Positions 33,544 to 42,814 of a stretch of 64,000 nt of DNA are shown one piece after another. Position 1 is the stretch's first letter; every line of letters starts with the position of its first letter. The position numbers and the translations under genes were made by a program. The notes below the pieces were generated by a model. That model ran no database searches and was not told where the DNA came from. It worked only from the letters and a program-made list of their open reading frames with translations. Source of the stretch: Pseudomonadota bacterium (GTDB lineage: Bacteria > Pseudomonadota > Gammaproteobacteria > Burkholderiales > Burkholderiaceae_B); the NCBI GenBank assembly GCA_023387815.1, contig JAEWHK010000037.1, positions 1 through 64,000 on the forward strand, given 5' to 3'.

Positions 33544-34614
33544 CTACAGCGTTGCTTCCGCGGGTTCCAGGGTTTGCGGCGACAGGCGTTCGCGTAATTC
33601 ATAATCGATGATCAGATCGTCGGCATCGCCCGCTACGTCTGGTCGCAGCCCCATCCACGAGCCCAGTCCCAGGGGTGATGCCTCACCCAGGCGTACACCC
33701 TTGACCTCTTCTTTTTTCAGCACCACGACGGCATCCCAGTTCAGTTCAATGCCGATATAGTGACGCAGCCAGTGCGTCAGCTGCCTGGCCTTGCGGGTGC
33801 CGGGCATGAATTCATCGAACTGTTTGCGCGAGAGCGGTCCTAATGACAATCGAAATTTATGCTGGGCATCCCTGACAGAGCTTCCCAGAATGGTGTCCTG
33901 ACCCAGACCCATTGTGCCGTTCAGACCCAGCTGCTGTGACGGATCCAGGGCAATCCATTGCGGAACGAATTCCCTGAGGCTGACATCAATGCCAAAAAAG
34001 GTTTTGAGTATCTGGATAATGCCTTCAGGATTGCGCGACTGGCGTACCAGATGTCCGGCAAAAAAATACTTGGCATGATCCATAATGGAATCACGATGTC
34101 GGAGCGATTCGTGTCCCTGATTGATCAGACTTGCAATATGGCGACTGAAATTTTCTTCGGGTCGGTCAAGGCTGACCGTGCTCTGCGCATCGGCCCAGGC
34201 CCGATAGAACAGGGCAATAAGCCGATGATGAAAAATATCGGCGAACGCAGACAGGGTGTGATCGCGATGGTGCACAATCCGCTCGCGTACGTACTCTGTC
34301 AGATGCAGTGGTAGCGGCCCGTTGGGACCGAAAAGCCCGTAGCTCAGAATGGAAACAACTGGCGGCCCATCCTTGTCACGATCAACATCGCATATGGTGG
34401 AGGGCGCAAACGCCATCGAGGGTTCCTGACGCAGGCGTATCGGCTCGCGCGAAGGCAGCGAGTCGCGACCCAGTGGCTTTCTGGTACCGCTGCGCGCATC
34501 AAACCAGCGCAGTACATGGTAAAGACCATAGCGATAGGGATCAGCTTCCAGCTTCTGCCAGAAATCAGGAGGCAGTGTGCTTGCCTTATTGACGGGTTCC
34601 GACGGCGTATCCAT
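33544..34614 (-). CDS. tssG: T6SS baseplate protein TssG
   Basis: A 356-residue TssG (ImpH/VasB) protein. Diagnostic segments are YRYGLYHVLRWFDA near the N-terminus, SYGLFGPNGPLPLHLTEYVRER, FHHRLIALFYRAWADAQ and RQSRNPEGIIQILKTFFGI. TssG is part of the baseplate wedge with TssE, TssF and TssK. The start at 34614 gives the usual family length; ATGs at 34689, 34686 and further upstream are open alternatives. Unusually, tssF is not beside it: downstream is the put operator region and putP. Confidence 0.88.
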   Translation of the reverse strand: MDTPSEPVNKASTLPPDFWQKLEADPYRYGLYHVLRWFDARSGTRKPLGRDSLPSREPIRLRQEPSMAFAPSTICDVDRDKDGPPVVSILSYGLFGPNGPLPLHLTEYVRERIVHHRDHTLSAFADIFHHRLIALFYRAWADAQSTVSLDRPEENFSRHIASLINQGHESLRHRDSIMDHAKYFFAGHLVRQSRNPEGIIQILKTFFGIDVSLREFVPQWIALDPSQQLGLNGTMGLGQDTILGSSVRDAQHKFRLSLGPLSRKQFDEFMPGTRKARQLTHWLRHYIGIELNWDAVVVLKKEEVKGVRLGEASPLGLGSWMGLRPDVAGDADDLIIDYELRERLSPQTLEPAEATL

Positions 34615-34929
34615 GCTTGTGATTGATGTACCTGTTATTTCGATTCGCGAGTCATCTGGCTGAACCTTGATGTCAGTTGTGATCATCATTATCGGTTTCA
34701 TCCAGTTTACCTGAAAGCGATGCAACAGGGAAACCACAGGAAGCATTGCCGGCTGCTGCGATTTTACATTTGGCAAAACTTTAAGGTTCGAAATCCCTGC
34801 CATATACACGTAACATACAGGGCAGCATTTCAAGGGCAGCATTTAACAGAGAACCGCCATTCACGGGCAGGTCATAATTTTCTGCTAGGCTCTTCCAATC
34901 ACAAATGACAGCAAGCACAACCAACAACT
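34615..34929. other. Divergent promoter region between tssG and tssH
   Basis: About 315 bp separate the chosen tssG start from tssH. Part of it is open in the tssG frame and could encode an N-terminal extension. It should contain two divergent promoters. I see no other gene. Confidence 0.5.
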
Positions 34930-37560
34930 ATGTCTGAAATCAACCGCAGCGATTTATTTGGAAAACTTGATACCCTGCTGTACCGCTCTCTGGAAGGCGC
35001 CACAGCATTCTGCAAACTTCGTGGCAATCCGCATGTGGAACTGGTCCACTGGCTGCATCAGATCATGCATGAGCATGACAGTGATCTGCAGAAAATCATC
35101 CGCTATTTTGAAATGGGCACAGAGAAGCTGGAACGCGATATTGTGGCTTCGCTGGACGAATTGCCTCGTGGTGCCAGTTCGGTCTCGGATCTGTCTGAGC
35201 ATCTGGACAATGCCACAGAACGCGCCTGGGTGTATGGCTCGCTCAAATATGGAGATGCGCGGATCCGCAGTGCACATCTGATTCTGGGTATCCTGAAAAC
35301 GCATTCCCTGCGCAATGTGCTTTACGGCATTTCAACTGAATTTAAAAAAATCACGCCGGACGTACTGGCAGATAATCTGCCGGCCATTGTGAAGGACTCG
35401 GTGGAACAGGAAGATAGTGCGGCGCTGAGTGACGGTGGTGCCTCTCCGGTTGCAGCCGCAGGCGGCCAGTCGGCCTTGTCCAAGTATGCCGTGGATATGA
35501 CGGCGCGCGCACGCAATGACGAGATCGACCCGGTATCGGGTCGTGATGAAGAAATTCGCCAGATGGTCGATATTCTGATGCGACGCCGGCAGAACAATCC
35601 GTTACTGACGGGTGAGGCAGGCGTGGGCAAGACGGCGGTGGTGGAAGGTCTGGCGATTCGTCTGGCCAGCGGAGATGTTCCGCCTTCGCTGCGTGACGTG
35701 TCATTGTATCTTCTGGATATTGGCCTCTTGTCTGCCGGCGCCAGCATGAAAGGCGAGTTTGAGTCGCGGCTTCGGCAGGTGATTGATGAAGTGCAGGCCA
35801 GCGAAAAGCCGATAGTGCTGTTCATCGATGAAATTCATACGCTGATTGGTGCGGGTGGTGCAGCGGGAACGGGTGATGCAGCGAATCTGCTCAAGCCGGC
35901 TCTGGCGCGCGGCCAGTTGCGTACGATAGGCGCAACCACCTGGGCCGAGTACAAAAAATATATTGAAAAAGATCCGGCGCTGACACGCCGCTTTCAGGTT
36001 GTGCAGGTACACGAGCCAGCAGAAAATAAAGCGCTGATCATGCTGCGCGGACTGGCCGGCAGACTGGAATCCCATCATCAGGTATTGCTGCTGGATGAAG
36101 CCATTGATGCTGCCGTACGCCTGTCACACCGTTATATTCCTGCGCGACAGTTGCCGGACAAGGCGGTGGCATTGCTGGATACGGCTTGCGCACGCGTGGC
36201 GGTCAGTCAGCATGCCCAGCCTCCTGCAGTGGAAGATACGCGTCGCAGGATTGAGCATCTTCAGATAGAACGCGATATCGCACAGCGCGAATTGCAGGTC
36301 GGGGTGGGCAGTGATGAGCGTATCGCCGGCATTGATCGCGAGCTTGAAACGGCGCGCGCGACCCTGACTGAACTGGAAGCCAACTGGCAAAGCGAGCAGG
36401 CCCTTGCGGCGCGGTTGTTCGAATTGCGTCAGGTGTTGCGCAACGAGGAAACCACTGAGGAACTGCGCGAGCAGACCCTGACCGAACTCAAAGACGTGCA
36501 GCAGCAGCTTGAAACCCAGCAGGGTGAGGCGCCGCTGATTTTTCCTTCCGTTGACGCCAATGCGGTTGCGGCAGTCGTCGCTGACTGGACGGGCATCCCG
36601 GTTGGTCGTATGGTGCGGGACGAAGCCAGCTCGGTATTGCAGTTGTCAGACTCAATTGAAAAACGCGTGATCGGTCAGCGTGACGGACTGGATACGATTA
36701 CGCGACGCATACAGACCTCGCGCGCGCGTCTGACCGATCCGAACAAACCGGTAGGCGTCTTTCTGCTTTGCGGCCCAAGTGGGGTGGGCAAGACTGAAAC
36801 GGCGCTGGCGCTGGCCGAAACCCTTTATGGCGGAGAACAGAATCTCATCTCCATCAACATGAGTGAGTTCCAGGAAGCGCATACGGTGTCTACGCTGAAA
36901 GGCGCACCGCCTGGATATGTTGGCTACGGCGAAGGCGGAGTACTGACCGAGGCAGTCCGCCGACGGCCTTACAGTGTGGTTCTGCTGGATGAAGTTGAAA
37001 AGGCCCATGCCGATGTGCATGAGATTTTTTTCCAGGTCTTTGACAAGGGCTGGATGGAAGACGGCGAAGGTCGATACATTGATTTTCGTAATACCGTCAT
37101 CATTCTGACGTCGAATGTAGGCACGGACAGAATTGTGGACCTTTGCAAGGATCCGGATCTGATGCCGGATGCTGAAGGTCTGACCGGGGCATTGCGTGAA
37201 CCCTTGCTCGGCGTATTCCCGGCAGCCCTGCTCGGACGCCTGGTCGTGGTGCCGTATGTGCCCTTGTCGGATGATATGCTGGGCCGGATCGTGCGTTTGC
37301 AGCTTGACCGGATAGGTGCGCGCCTGCGCCAGAATCACAATATTGATTTTGAAGTCACAGACGCTGCCGTTGCGCAAATCGTGAGTCGCTGTACGGAAGT
37401 TGAATCAGGTGGACGTATGGTGGATGCGATTCTGACCAACACCGTGTTGCCCAACGTTAGTCAGGAAATTCTGAAAAGCACCATTGATGGACGAACCCTG
37501 GGTCGCCTGTTGCTGGATGCGAAAGACGGCGAATTCGTTTATCAGTACGACCAGGTATGA
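34930..37560 (+). CDS. tssH: T6SS ATPase TssH (ClpV)
   Basis: An 876-residue AAA+ disaggregase that recycles contracted TssB/TssC sheaths. It has an N-terminal ClpN-like domain (residues 1-~155), a first AAA+ module with Walker A GEAGVGKTA (~227) and FIDEIHTLIGAGG, a coiled-coil middle domain (~410-520), and a second module with Walker A GPSGVGKTE (~615) and LLDEVEKAHADVHE. The length and the TssH-type second module (NMSEFQEAHTVSTLKGAPPGYVGYGEGG) separate it from ClpB. It is divergent from tssG. Confidence 0.95.
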   Translation: MSEINRSDLFGKLDTLLYRSLEGATAFCKLRGNPHVELVHWLHQIMHEHDSDLQKIIRYFEMGTEKLERDIVASLDELPRGASSVSDLSEHLDNATERAWVYGSLKYGDARIRSAHLILGILKTHSLRNVLYGISTEFKKITPDVLADNLPAIVKDSVEQEDSAALSDGGASPVAAAGGQSALSKYAVDMTARARNDEIDPVSGRDEEIRQMVDILMRRRQNNPLLTGEAGVGKTAVVEGLAIRLASGDVPPSLRDVSLYLLDIGLLSAGASMKGEFESRLRQVIDEVQASEKPIVLFIDEIHTLIGAGGAAGTGDAANLLKPALARGQLRTIGATTWAEYKKYIEKDPALTRRFQVVQVHEPAENKALIMLRGLAGRLESHHQVLLLDEAIDAAVRLSHRYIPARQLPDKAVALLDTACARVAVSQHAQPPAVEDTRRRIEHLQIERDIAQRELQVGVGSDERIAGIDRELETARATLTELEANWQSEQALAARLFELRQVLRNEETTEELREQTLTELKDVQQQLETQQGEAPLIFPSVDANAVAAVVADWTGIPVGRMVRDEASSVLQLSDSIEKRVIGQRDGLDTITRRIQTSRARLTDPNKPVGVFLLCGPSGVGKTETALALAETLYGGEQNLISINMSEFQEAHTVSTLKGAPPGYVGYGEGGVLTEAVRRRPYSVVLLDEVEKAHADVHEIFFQVFDKGWMEDGEGRYIDFRNTVIILTSNVGTDRIVDLCKDPDLMPDAEGLTGALREPLLGVFPAALLGRLVVVPYVPLSDDMLGRIVRLQLDRIGARLRQNHNIDFEVTDAAVAQIVSRCTEVESGGRMVDAILTNTVLPNVSQEILKSTIDGRTLGRLLLDAKDGEFVYQYDQV

Positions 37561-37566
37561 CCAGAT

Positions 37567-37628
37567 AAATAAAACCGGCTTCGCAGTTGAAGTAAAACCG
37601 TTTAAATAAAACCGGATCTGCATTTGAA
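37567..37628. repeat. Imperfect 25-bp direct repeat after tssH
   Basis: Two copies start with AAATAAAACCGG at 37567 and 37604 (37-bp period) and agree at about 21 of 25 positions by eye. They lie just upstream of the intergenic terminator. Function unknown. Confidence 0.6.
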
Positions 37629-37655
37629 TATGCCCGCATTGATCGCGGGCATATT
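37627..37655. terminator. Bidirectional-type terminator between tssH and the FHA gene
   Basis: AATATGCCCGC (37627-37637) and GCGGGCATATT (37645-37655) form a perfect 11-bp stem with a 7-base loop. It lies between the convergent tssH and FHA genes and could stop transcription from both sides. T-runs are short. Confidence 0.7.
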
Positions 37656-38801
37656 TCATTTGTCGTTGTTGTTTTCTCTGTCCTTGTACCCGGAATGGGC
37701 GGCGCGACGCAACGTTTCAAGAATGTTATCTTCCTTGTGACTGTCCAGCGCCGTATCCTTGCTCAGCGTAGTCGGGCTATCATCGCTGAAAATCGTCTGC
37801 CGGTCTTTTTCCGCGCCATCGCTGGGCAGGGTATCCAGCGGATCGCCATCGATGGATGGATGATGCAGACCTTCAGGTCGCAGCAATTCCACCGGATTAT
37901 GATGATTGCGATTCGTGGCCGACTCCATTTCGAAAGGATGTCTGTCATCCGGGTTTGCGCCGCCTACGGGCAGAACGCCCGGACCGATAAGCAGATCCTT
38001 GAAGATGTCATCGGGATTTTCAGGTGGCGCAGGGGGATTCTCTTGCGGTGCAGCCGTCTCCGGCGCGCCCTGGGCGGTATCGAATCCGTGATTGGCATCG
38101 ACGCCCTGCGAGGCATCGGGATCACTACGCGGGGCCGCCACACTGCCTGGCATGGGGGCCACGGTGGTATTGGGAACGACAGCTGGTGGTGGCTCGCGAT
38201 TGATCGGTGTGCCCAATGGATGCTCGGCCGGCTGCGATTCTGATAGCGGTTGTGATTGTTCCGGCGCCTTGTAGGCCGGATGCCAGGTCGGCAGCTGCGA
38301 CGGATCATCAGAGACAGGCTCATTCATCCTGGGTGTCAGGGCATCGCCTGCCAGGCCGGCAACGCCCGCCGCACCGCCTGTGAATGCGACAGCATCATAA
38401 GGCGAAGCGCTCAGCTCGCTATTGTCTGCTTTTACTGGCGAAGCGTCCTGTTTTGCAGGCGCGCTGGTCATCGCGGGCGCACTGGCCATTGCAGGTGAGG
38501 CGTCCACCGCAATCAGATAATCACCAATCAGAATCCGGTCGCCGCCCTGCACAGGGCTTTCCTGGGACAGGCCCAGTGGCGTATCGTTTACGCTGACGCG
38601 GCCCATGCTGCTCATATTCAGAATGGTCGCTGACGAACGCGACTCATCGATCCGGATGATTGCCTGAAGGCTGCTGAGTTCACCTGAGGTATCTGCCAGG
38701 TTCAGATCATTCTGTTCACCGCGACCAATTGTGCCGCCTGGGGCCTGTAACTGACAGGTGAACGATGTTGCGTTGTTCTGATTTTGTACGGTCAGTTTCA
38801 T
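37656..38801 (-). CDS. T6SS-associated FHA-domain protein
   Basis: A 381-residue protein. The N-terminal ~100 residues are an FHA domain (GGTIGRGEQNDLNLAD, SSLQAIIRIDE, NMSSMGRVSVNDTPLG, GDRILIGDYLIAV), which recognises phosphothreonine. The rest is Pro/Ala/Glu-rich and probably disordered, with a charged end (KDRENNNDK). FHA proteins of T6SS loci (Fha/TagH) relay phosphorylation by PpkA-type kinases to the membrane complex. No active kinase is encoded here; the kinase-like gene downstream looks catalytically dead. It is followed on the same strand by the tssQ-like gene upstream of it (58-bp gap). Confidence 0.83.
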   Translation of the reverse strand: MKLTVQNQNNATSFTCQLQAPGGTIGRGEQNDLNLADTSGELSSLQAIIRIDESRSSATILNMSSMGRVSVNDTPLGLSQESPVQGGDRILIGDYLIAVDASPAMASAPAMTSAPAKQDASPVKADNSELSASPYDAVAFTGGAAGVAGLAGDALTPRMNEPVSDDPSQLPTWHPAYKAPEQSQPLSESQPAEHPLGTPINREPPPAVVPNTTVAPMPGSVAAPRSDPDASQGVDANHGFDTAQGAPETAAPQENPPAPPENPDDIFKDLLIGPGVLPVGGANPDDRHPFEMESATNRNHHNPVELLRPEGLHHPSIDGDPLDTLPSDGAEKDRQTIFSDDSPTTLSKDTALDSHKEDNILETLRRAAHSGYKDRENNNDK

Positions 38802-38859
38802 GATGGGTTCTGCTCCTTGACGGGTACAAGCAGGCTCGCCCCCGTCGTGTCGCGCACGC

Positions 38860-39354
38860 CTATTTTGTCAGTGGACGTATCGGAGAGATACTGCCGGCGG
38901 GCCGGGTCGTTGTTGACGCAGAGCCGGTAGCGCCGACTGGCTGATGCTGGGCCTTTACGCGCTCAAATACCGGTCCCCATGACGGATGTGATTGCTCGGC
39001 GGGAACCAGTGTAAAGTTGGGATTTAGTGTCAGTATTTTTTCAAACGTGGTTGCACAACTGCGTTTAGCCTCTATAAGACATTCGCTGAATGCTTTATAT
39101 TTGAGGGCAGTGGTATGCAGTCGTACAGAGCCGCTGTTCAGTGATGCCGTGTCGTTGACCTGAGTGATGACGGCCTGATACTGACCGGCCATAAAGCTTT
39201 CACGAACGGGTCGGATCTGTGCTTCTTCTGTAGAGGTCAGTTCGGTCGATTCGGAATCTCCCCACAATGAACATCCGGACACAGCAACGCTGGCGGCCAG
39301 GATGCCGGAGAGTAGAAACAGGCGGGAAACGGAATTTTTTTTGATTTGAGACAT
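38860..39354 (-). CDS. TssQ-like T6SS-associated lipoprotein
   Basis: A 164-residue lipoprotein: signal peptide with lipobox VSGC (Cys ~28), then a helical, repeat-like region (RESFMAGQYQAVITQVND..., YKAFSECLIEAKRSCATTFEKIL). This matches the small TssQ-type lipoproteins annotated in betaproteobacterial T6SS loci as I remember them; a role in the membrane complex is assumed. It precedes the FHA gene on the minus strand and is divergent from tssJ. Confidence 0.65.
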   Translation of the reverse strand: MSQIKKNSVSRLFLLSGILAASVAVSGCSLWGDSESTELTSTEEAQIRPVRESFMAGQYQAVITQVNDTASLNSGSVRLHTTALKYKAFSECLIEAKRSCATTFEKILTLNPNFTLVPAEQSHPSWGPVFERVKAQHQPVGATGSASTTTRPAGSISPIRPLTK

Positions 39355-39611
39355 GTCTGTGTAATAGAAATAATTGATAATGCAGGCTCTCTGAAAAGCG
39401 GGATTACGTATGAAATAGTAATACGTTCAGATGACAATAACATGTTCGTTATGTGGCATACAGCTTAGGAAAAGTAAATTGTGTAACAAACAGGTAACTT
39501 TAGAAAAATACTGTTTATTTTGACTACATGTGGAGCAATTTCAGTAAGAGTATAGGCTTTTGCACATGGTGTTTTCGACTGTCATAAAAACACATTGAGA
39601 GGACATAGCAA

Positions 39612-40139
39612 ATGACATTTTTTCAAAACAAGATCATGCGATTGGGTGCTGCAGGCCTGCTTGCCACAAGTGTACTTGGCGGATGTGCATCGACTGAATC
39701 GAAAATGGCCGTGCCCTACGTTGTAGAGCTCAAGGCCGACAATCAGGTGAATCCCAACGCGAGCGGCAAGGCTTCACCCGTCAAGGTAACGGTATTCGAA
39801 CTCAAATCCACGAATGCCTTTGATACTGCCGACTACTTTGCGCTGATGAAAGATCCGCGCGCGGTGCTGGGTGATCAGATGCTGGAAGTGAATTCGCGCA
39901 TCGTCAAACCCGGCTCAACCGAAGAAATCAAGGCATCAGGCAATACCCAGGCAAAATCACTGGGCATCGTGGCTTCCTATCGGGATCTGAATAACAGTCA
40001 GTGGCGTCTCGTGGTGGATCTGCCAGAGGCCAAAAGCACCAATTTTTATAAGTTCTGGCAGTTCTCGCCCGATGAAAAACGTATACGCATTGACGTGCAG
40101 CGGGCTGCCGTCAGCGTCAACAAAACAGAACCAAAATAA
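39612..40139 (+). CDS. tssJ: T6SS outer-membrane lipoprotein TssJ
   Basis: A 175-residue lipoprotein with lipobox LGGC (Cys ~25) and the TssJ/VasD transthyretin-like fold: PVKVTVFELKSTNAFDTADYFALM, LEVNSRIVKPGS, GIVASYRDLNNSQWRLVVDLP. It anchors the TssJ-L-M membrane complex to the outer membrane. It starts a + strand run tssJ-tssK-tssL-tssM-tagF with 15 bp before tssK. Confidence 0.93.
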   Translation: MTFFQNKIMRLGAAGLLATSVLGGCASTESKMAVPYVVELKADNQVNPNASGKASPVKVTVFELKSTNAFDTADYFALMKDPRAVLGDQMLEVNSRIVKPGSTEEIKASGNTQAKSLGIVASYRDLNNSQWRLVVDLPEAKSTNFYKFWQFSPDEKRIRIDVQRAAVSVNKTEPK

Positions 40140-40154
40140 ACTGCAGATTGTTTT

Positions 40155-41498
40155 ATGAGCATAAGAGATAAAGTAGTCTGGTCCGAGGGCATGTTTTTGC
40201 GCCCTCATCACTTTCAGCAGTTCGAGCGATTTCTTGAACACAATCTGCGCGTGCGGGTTGAAAGTACCACAAGTGTGTTTTGGGGTTTCCACGACCTGGA
40301 TATCGATATCGATGCCCTGGCGCTGGGCAAGGTAGCACTCAAGAAAGCCACGGGTCTTTTCCCTGATGGCACACCCTTCAGCTTTGATGCCGAATCCGCC
40401 CCCTATGCCCTGGAAGTGCCGGCAGGCACGCTGGACACCCGCGTGTATCTGGCGATTCCACGCGTTCGAGAAGGCGCTGAAGATGTCGTCTTCGAAGATA
40501 CGCCTGATTCGCTGGCCCGCTATACGGTACGTGAAGAAGAGGTCGCCGATACCTGTGAAGTATCGCTGGGAACAGCGGTCGTACAGGTCGGACAGCTGCG
40601 TTTCCGGCTGATGCTGGAGTCCGATTTTGGCGACGAATGGATCGGCATGCCGCTAGGCTGGATTACGGAACGAAGCTCAGACAACAAGGTGGTGCTGGAC
40701 TTCAATTACATTGCGCCGATTCTGTCGAGTCATGTCAGTTTTGCGCTGACCAGTTTTATTCGCGAAATCTTCGGTCTGCTGAATGCGCGCAGCGAATTGC
40801 TGGCGAATCGTCTGGGTCAGCCCGGTCGCGGTGGTGTGGCCGAGGTCTCCGAATTTCTCATCCTGGAAACCATCAATCGCTATCGCGGTGCGCTGTGGCA
40901 TATGATGACGCTGGGCAATCTGCATCCGGAACGCATCTTCCATGATTTTCTGATGCTCGCCAGTGATCTGGCAACTTTCACTGCACCCGGCAAGCGCATG
41001 GAGCAGTTCCCGGATTACGTTCATGATAATTTGCGCCTGAGTTTCGAGCCGCTGATGGAAGTGCTGCGTCGGGCGCTCACCACCATTCTGGAAGAACAGG
41101 CCATCCGTATTCCTCTGCACGACAAGGGCCAGGGACTGCGGGTGGGTCAGGTCACCGATCCGCATCTGCTGCAGTCTGCCGACTTTATCCTGGCCGTACA
41201 TGCCGATATGCCTGCCGAGCTCACGCGCTCCCGTTTCCCTGCCCAGGTCAAGATTGGTCCTGTGGAGCGCATTCGGGATCTGGTGCATCTGCAGCTGCCT
41301 GGCGTGACGCTCAAACCGGTAACCAATGTACCGCGTCAGTTGCCCTACAGTGCAGGACATATATATTTCTCCCTGGAAAAAACCGGCGATATGTGGAAGC
41401 AGCTTGAACGCAATGGCGCGCTGGCACTGCATCTTGCAGGTGAGTTCCCGGGGCTGACACTGGAGTTCTGGGCTGTCAGAGAAGATCGGGATAGATAA
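40155..41498 (+). CDS. tssK: T6SS baseplate protein TssK
   Basis: A 447-residue TssK (ImpJ/VasE) protein beginning with the highly conserved VVWSEGMFLRPHHFQQ. Later segments (LSSHVSFALTSFIREIFGLLNARSELLANRL, PYSAGHIYFSLEK) and the length fit the family. TssK trimers connect the baseplate with the TssJLM membrane complex. It is two bases from tssL. Confidence 0.95.
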   Translation: MSIRDKVVWSEGMFLRPHHFQQFERFLEHNLRVRVESTTSVFWGFHDLDIDIDALALGKVALKKATGLFPDGTPFSFDAESAPYALEVPAGTLDTRVYLAIPRVREGAEDVVFEDTPDSLARYTVREEEVADTCEVSLGTAVVQVGQLRFRLMLESDFGDEWIGMPLGWITERSSDNKVVLDFNYIAPILSSHVSFALTSFIREIFGLLNARSELLANRLGQPGRGGVAEVSEFLILETINRYRGALWHMMTLGNLHPERIFHDFLMLASDLATFTAPGKRMEQFPDYVHDNLRLSFEPLMEVLRRALTTILEEQAIRIPLHDKGQGLRVGQVTDPHLLQSADFILAVHADMPAELTRSRFPAQVKIGPVERIRDLVHLQLPGVTLKPVTNVPRQLPYSAGHIYFSLEKTGDMWKQLERNGALALHLAGEFPGLTLEFWAVREDRDR

Positions 41499-41500
41499 AC

Positions 41501-42814
41501 ATGGCTGAAAATTACGCCGGGACGTCCATCGGGCCGTGGTCAAATGCCGCTGCCGGTACAGAAGCGGGCAAGCTGCGCCCGGATGATTATGTGATCAGTG
41601 GCTCCAATACGCTGGTGGCAGCAGCCAATCCGCTACTGGTACTGATTCCGCAAATTCGCAATACGCGTTCGCATCCGTCTCCCATCCAGTTGCGTGAACA
41701 TCTTGTCGATGAAATCCGTCAGTTCGAATTGCGTGCCCAGCACGCCGGTATTCGCAACGAAACCATTCTGGGCGCGCGCTATTGTCTGTGCACGGCACTG
41801 GATGAAGCAGCGGCACTCACGCCCTGGGGCGGCGGTGGCATGTGGTCAGCCAACAGTCTGCTGGTGACCTTTCATAATGAAACCTGGGGTGGAGAAAAGT
41901 TCTTCCAGCTTCTGGCCAAGCTCTCGCAGAATCCCGCACAGCATATCGATCTTCTGGAACTGCTTTATTACTGCCTGGTCCTGGGCTTTGAAGGGCGCTA
42001 TCGGGTGGTGGACAATGGCCGCTCGCAATTGGAAACCCTCAGGCAGCGCCTGCTGCTGATTCTGCGCAATGCGCGCGGTCAGTATGCGACGGCACTTTCG
42101 CCACACTGGCAGGACGCGCCGATTCTGAACAAGGTGCGCCGGCTGCCCATTCCGCTGTGGGTCTTTGCCGTGCTGGCCGCGGCTCTTGGCTTTTTGTCAT
42201 TCCTGGGTCTGCAATGGAGCCTGGGCGACCGCTCTGACAAACTCTTTGCCGATGTCATCAAGATCAAACCGCCGACCGTCCAGATCAGTGCGCCGCAGGT
42301 CAAGCGTGAGCCGGTCAAGACAGACAGGATTGCTCCATTCCTCGCGCCTGAAATTCGCGAGAACCTGCTGACCGTGCGCGATGAATCTGACCGCAGCGTG
42401 ATTGTGCTGCGCGGCGATGGCCTCTTTGAGTCCGGTGCCGATTCCATTCGTTCACAATATCTGCCGGTGCTGTCACGTGTTGCCGATGCGCTCAATGCGG
42501 TGCAGGGGAATATTCTGGTTACTGGCTATAGTGACAATGTGCCGATCAAGACAATCAAGTACCCATCGAACTGGGAATTGTCGCAGGCACGTGCCGACGC
42601 CGTGAAAAAACTGCTGGATGAACGCCTGAACGATAAAGTACGGGTACGCGCCGAAGGACGCGGTGAAGCCGATCCGGTTGCGCCTAACGACACACCGGAA
42701 AATAAAGCGCGCAATCGACGCGTGGAGATCACCTTGCTTGTTTCCCCCGTTGCTCCGGGCGCCTCAGCCCCCGCAGACCCGTCTGCGATGCCTGAAAGGG
42801 GAGCTAACCGATGA
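41501..42814 (+). CDS. tssL: T6SS protein TssL with C-terminal OmpA-type domain
   Basis: A 437-residue inner-membrane protein. The cytoplasmic DotU/IcmH domain (residues ~40-210) includes YCLCTALDEAA and WSANSLLVTFHNETWGGEKFF. A single transmembrane helix lies near 216-241, followed by an OmpA peptidoglycan-binding domain (~300-420; LVTGYSDNVPI ... NRRVEITLL). This extended form anchors the complex to the cell wall. It overlaps tssM by four bases (ATGA). Confidence 0.94.
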   Translation: MAENYAGTSIGPWSNAAAGTEAGKLRPDDYVISGSNTLVAAANPLLVLIPQIRNTRSHPSPIQLREHLVDEIRQFELRAQHAGIRNETILGARYCLCTALDEAAALTPWGGGGMWSANSLLVTFHNETWGGEKFFQLLAKLSQNPAQHIDLLELLYYCLVLGFEGRYRVVDNGRSQLETLRQRLLLILRNARGQYATALSPHWQDAPILNKVRRLPIPLWVFAVLAAALGFLSFLGLQWSLGDRSDKLFADVIKIKPPTVQISAPQVKREPVKTDRIAPFLAPEIRENLLTVRDESDRSVIVLRGDGLFESGADSIRSQYLPVLSRVADALNAVQGNILVTGYSDNVPIKTIKYPSNWELSQARADAVKKLLDERLNDKVRVRAEGRGEADPVAPNDTPENKARNRRVEITLLVSPVAPGASAPADPSAMPERGANR

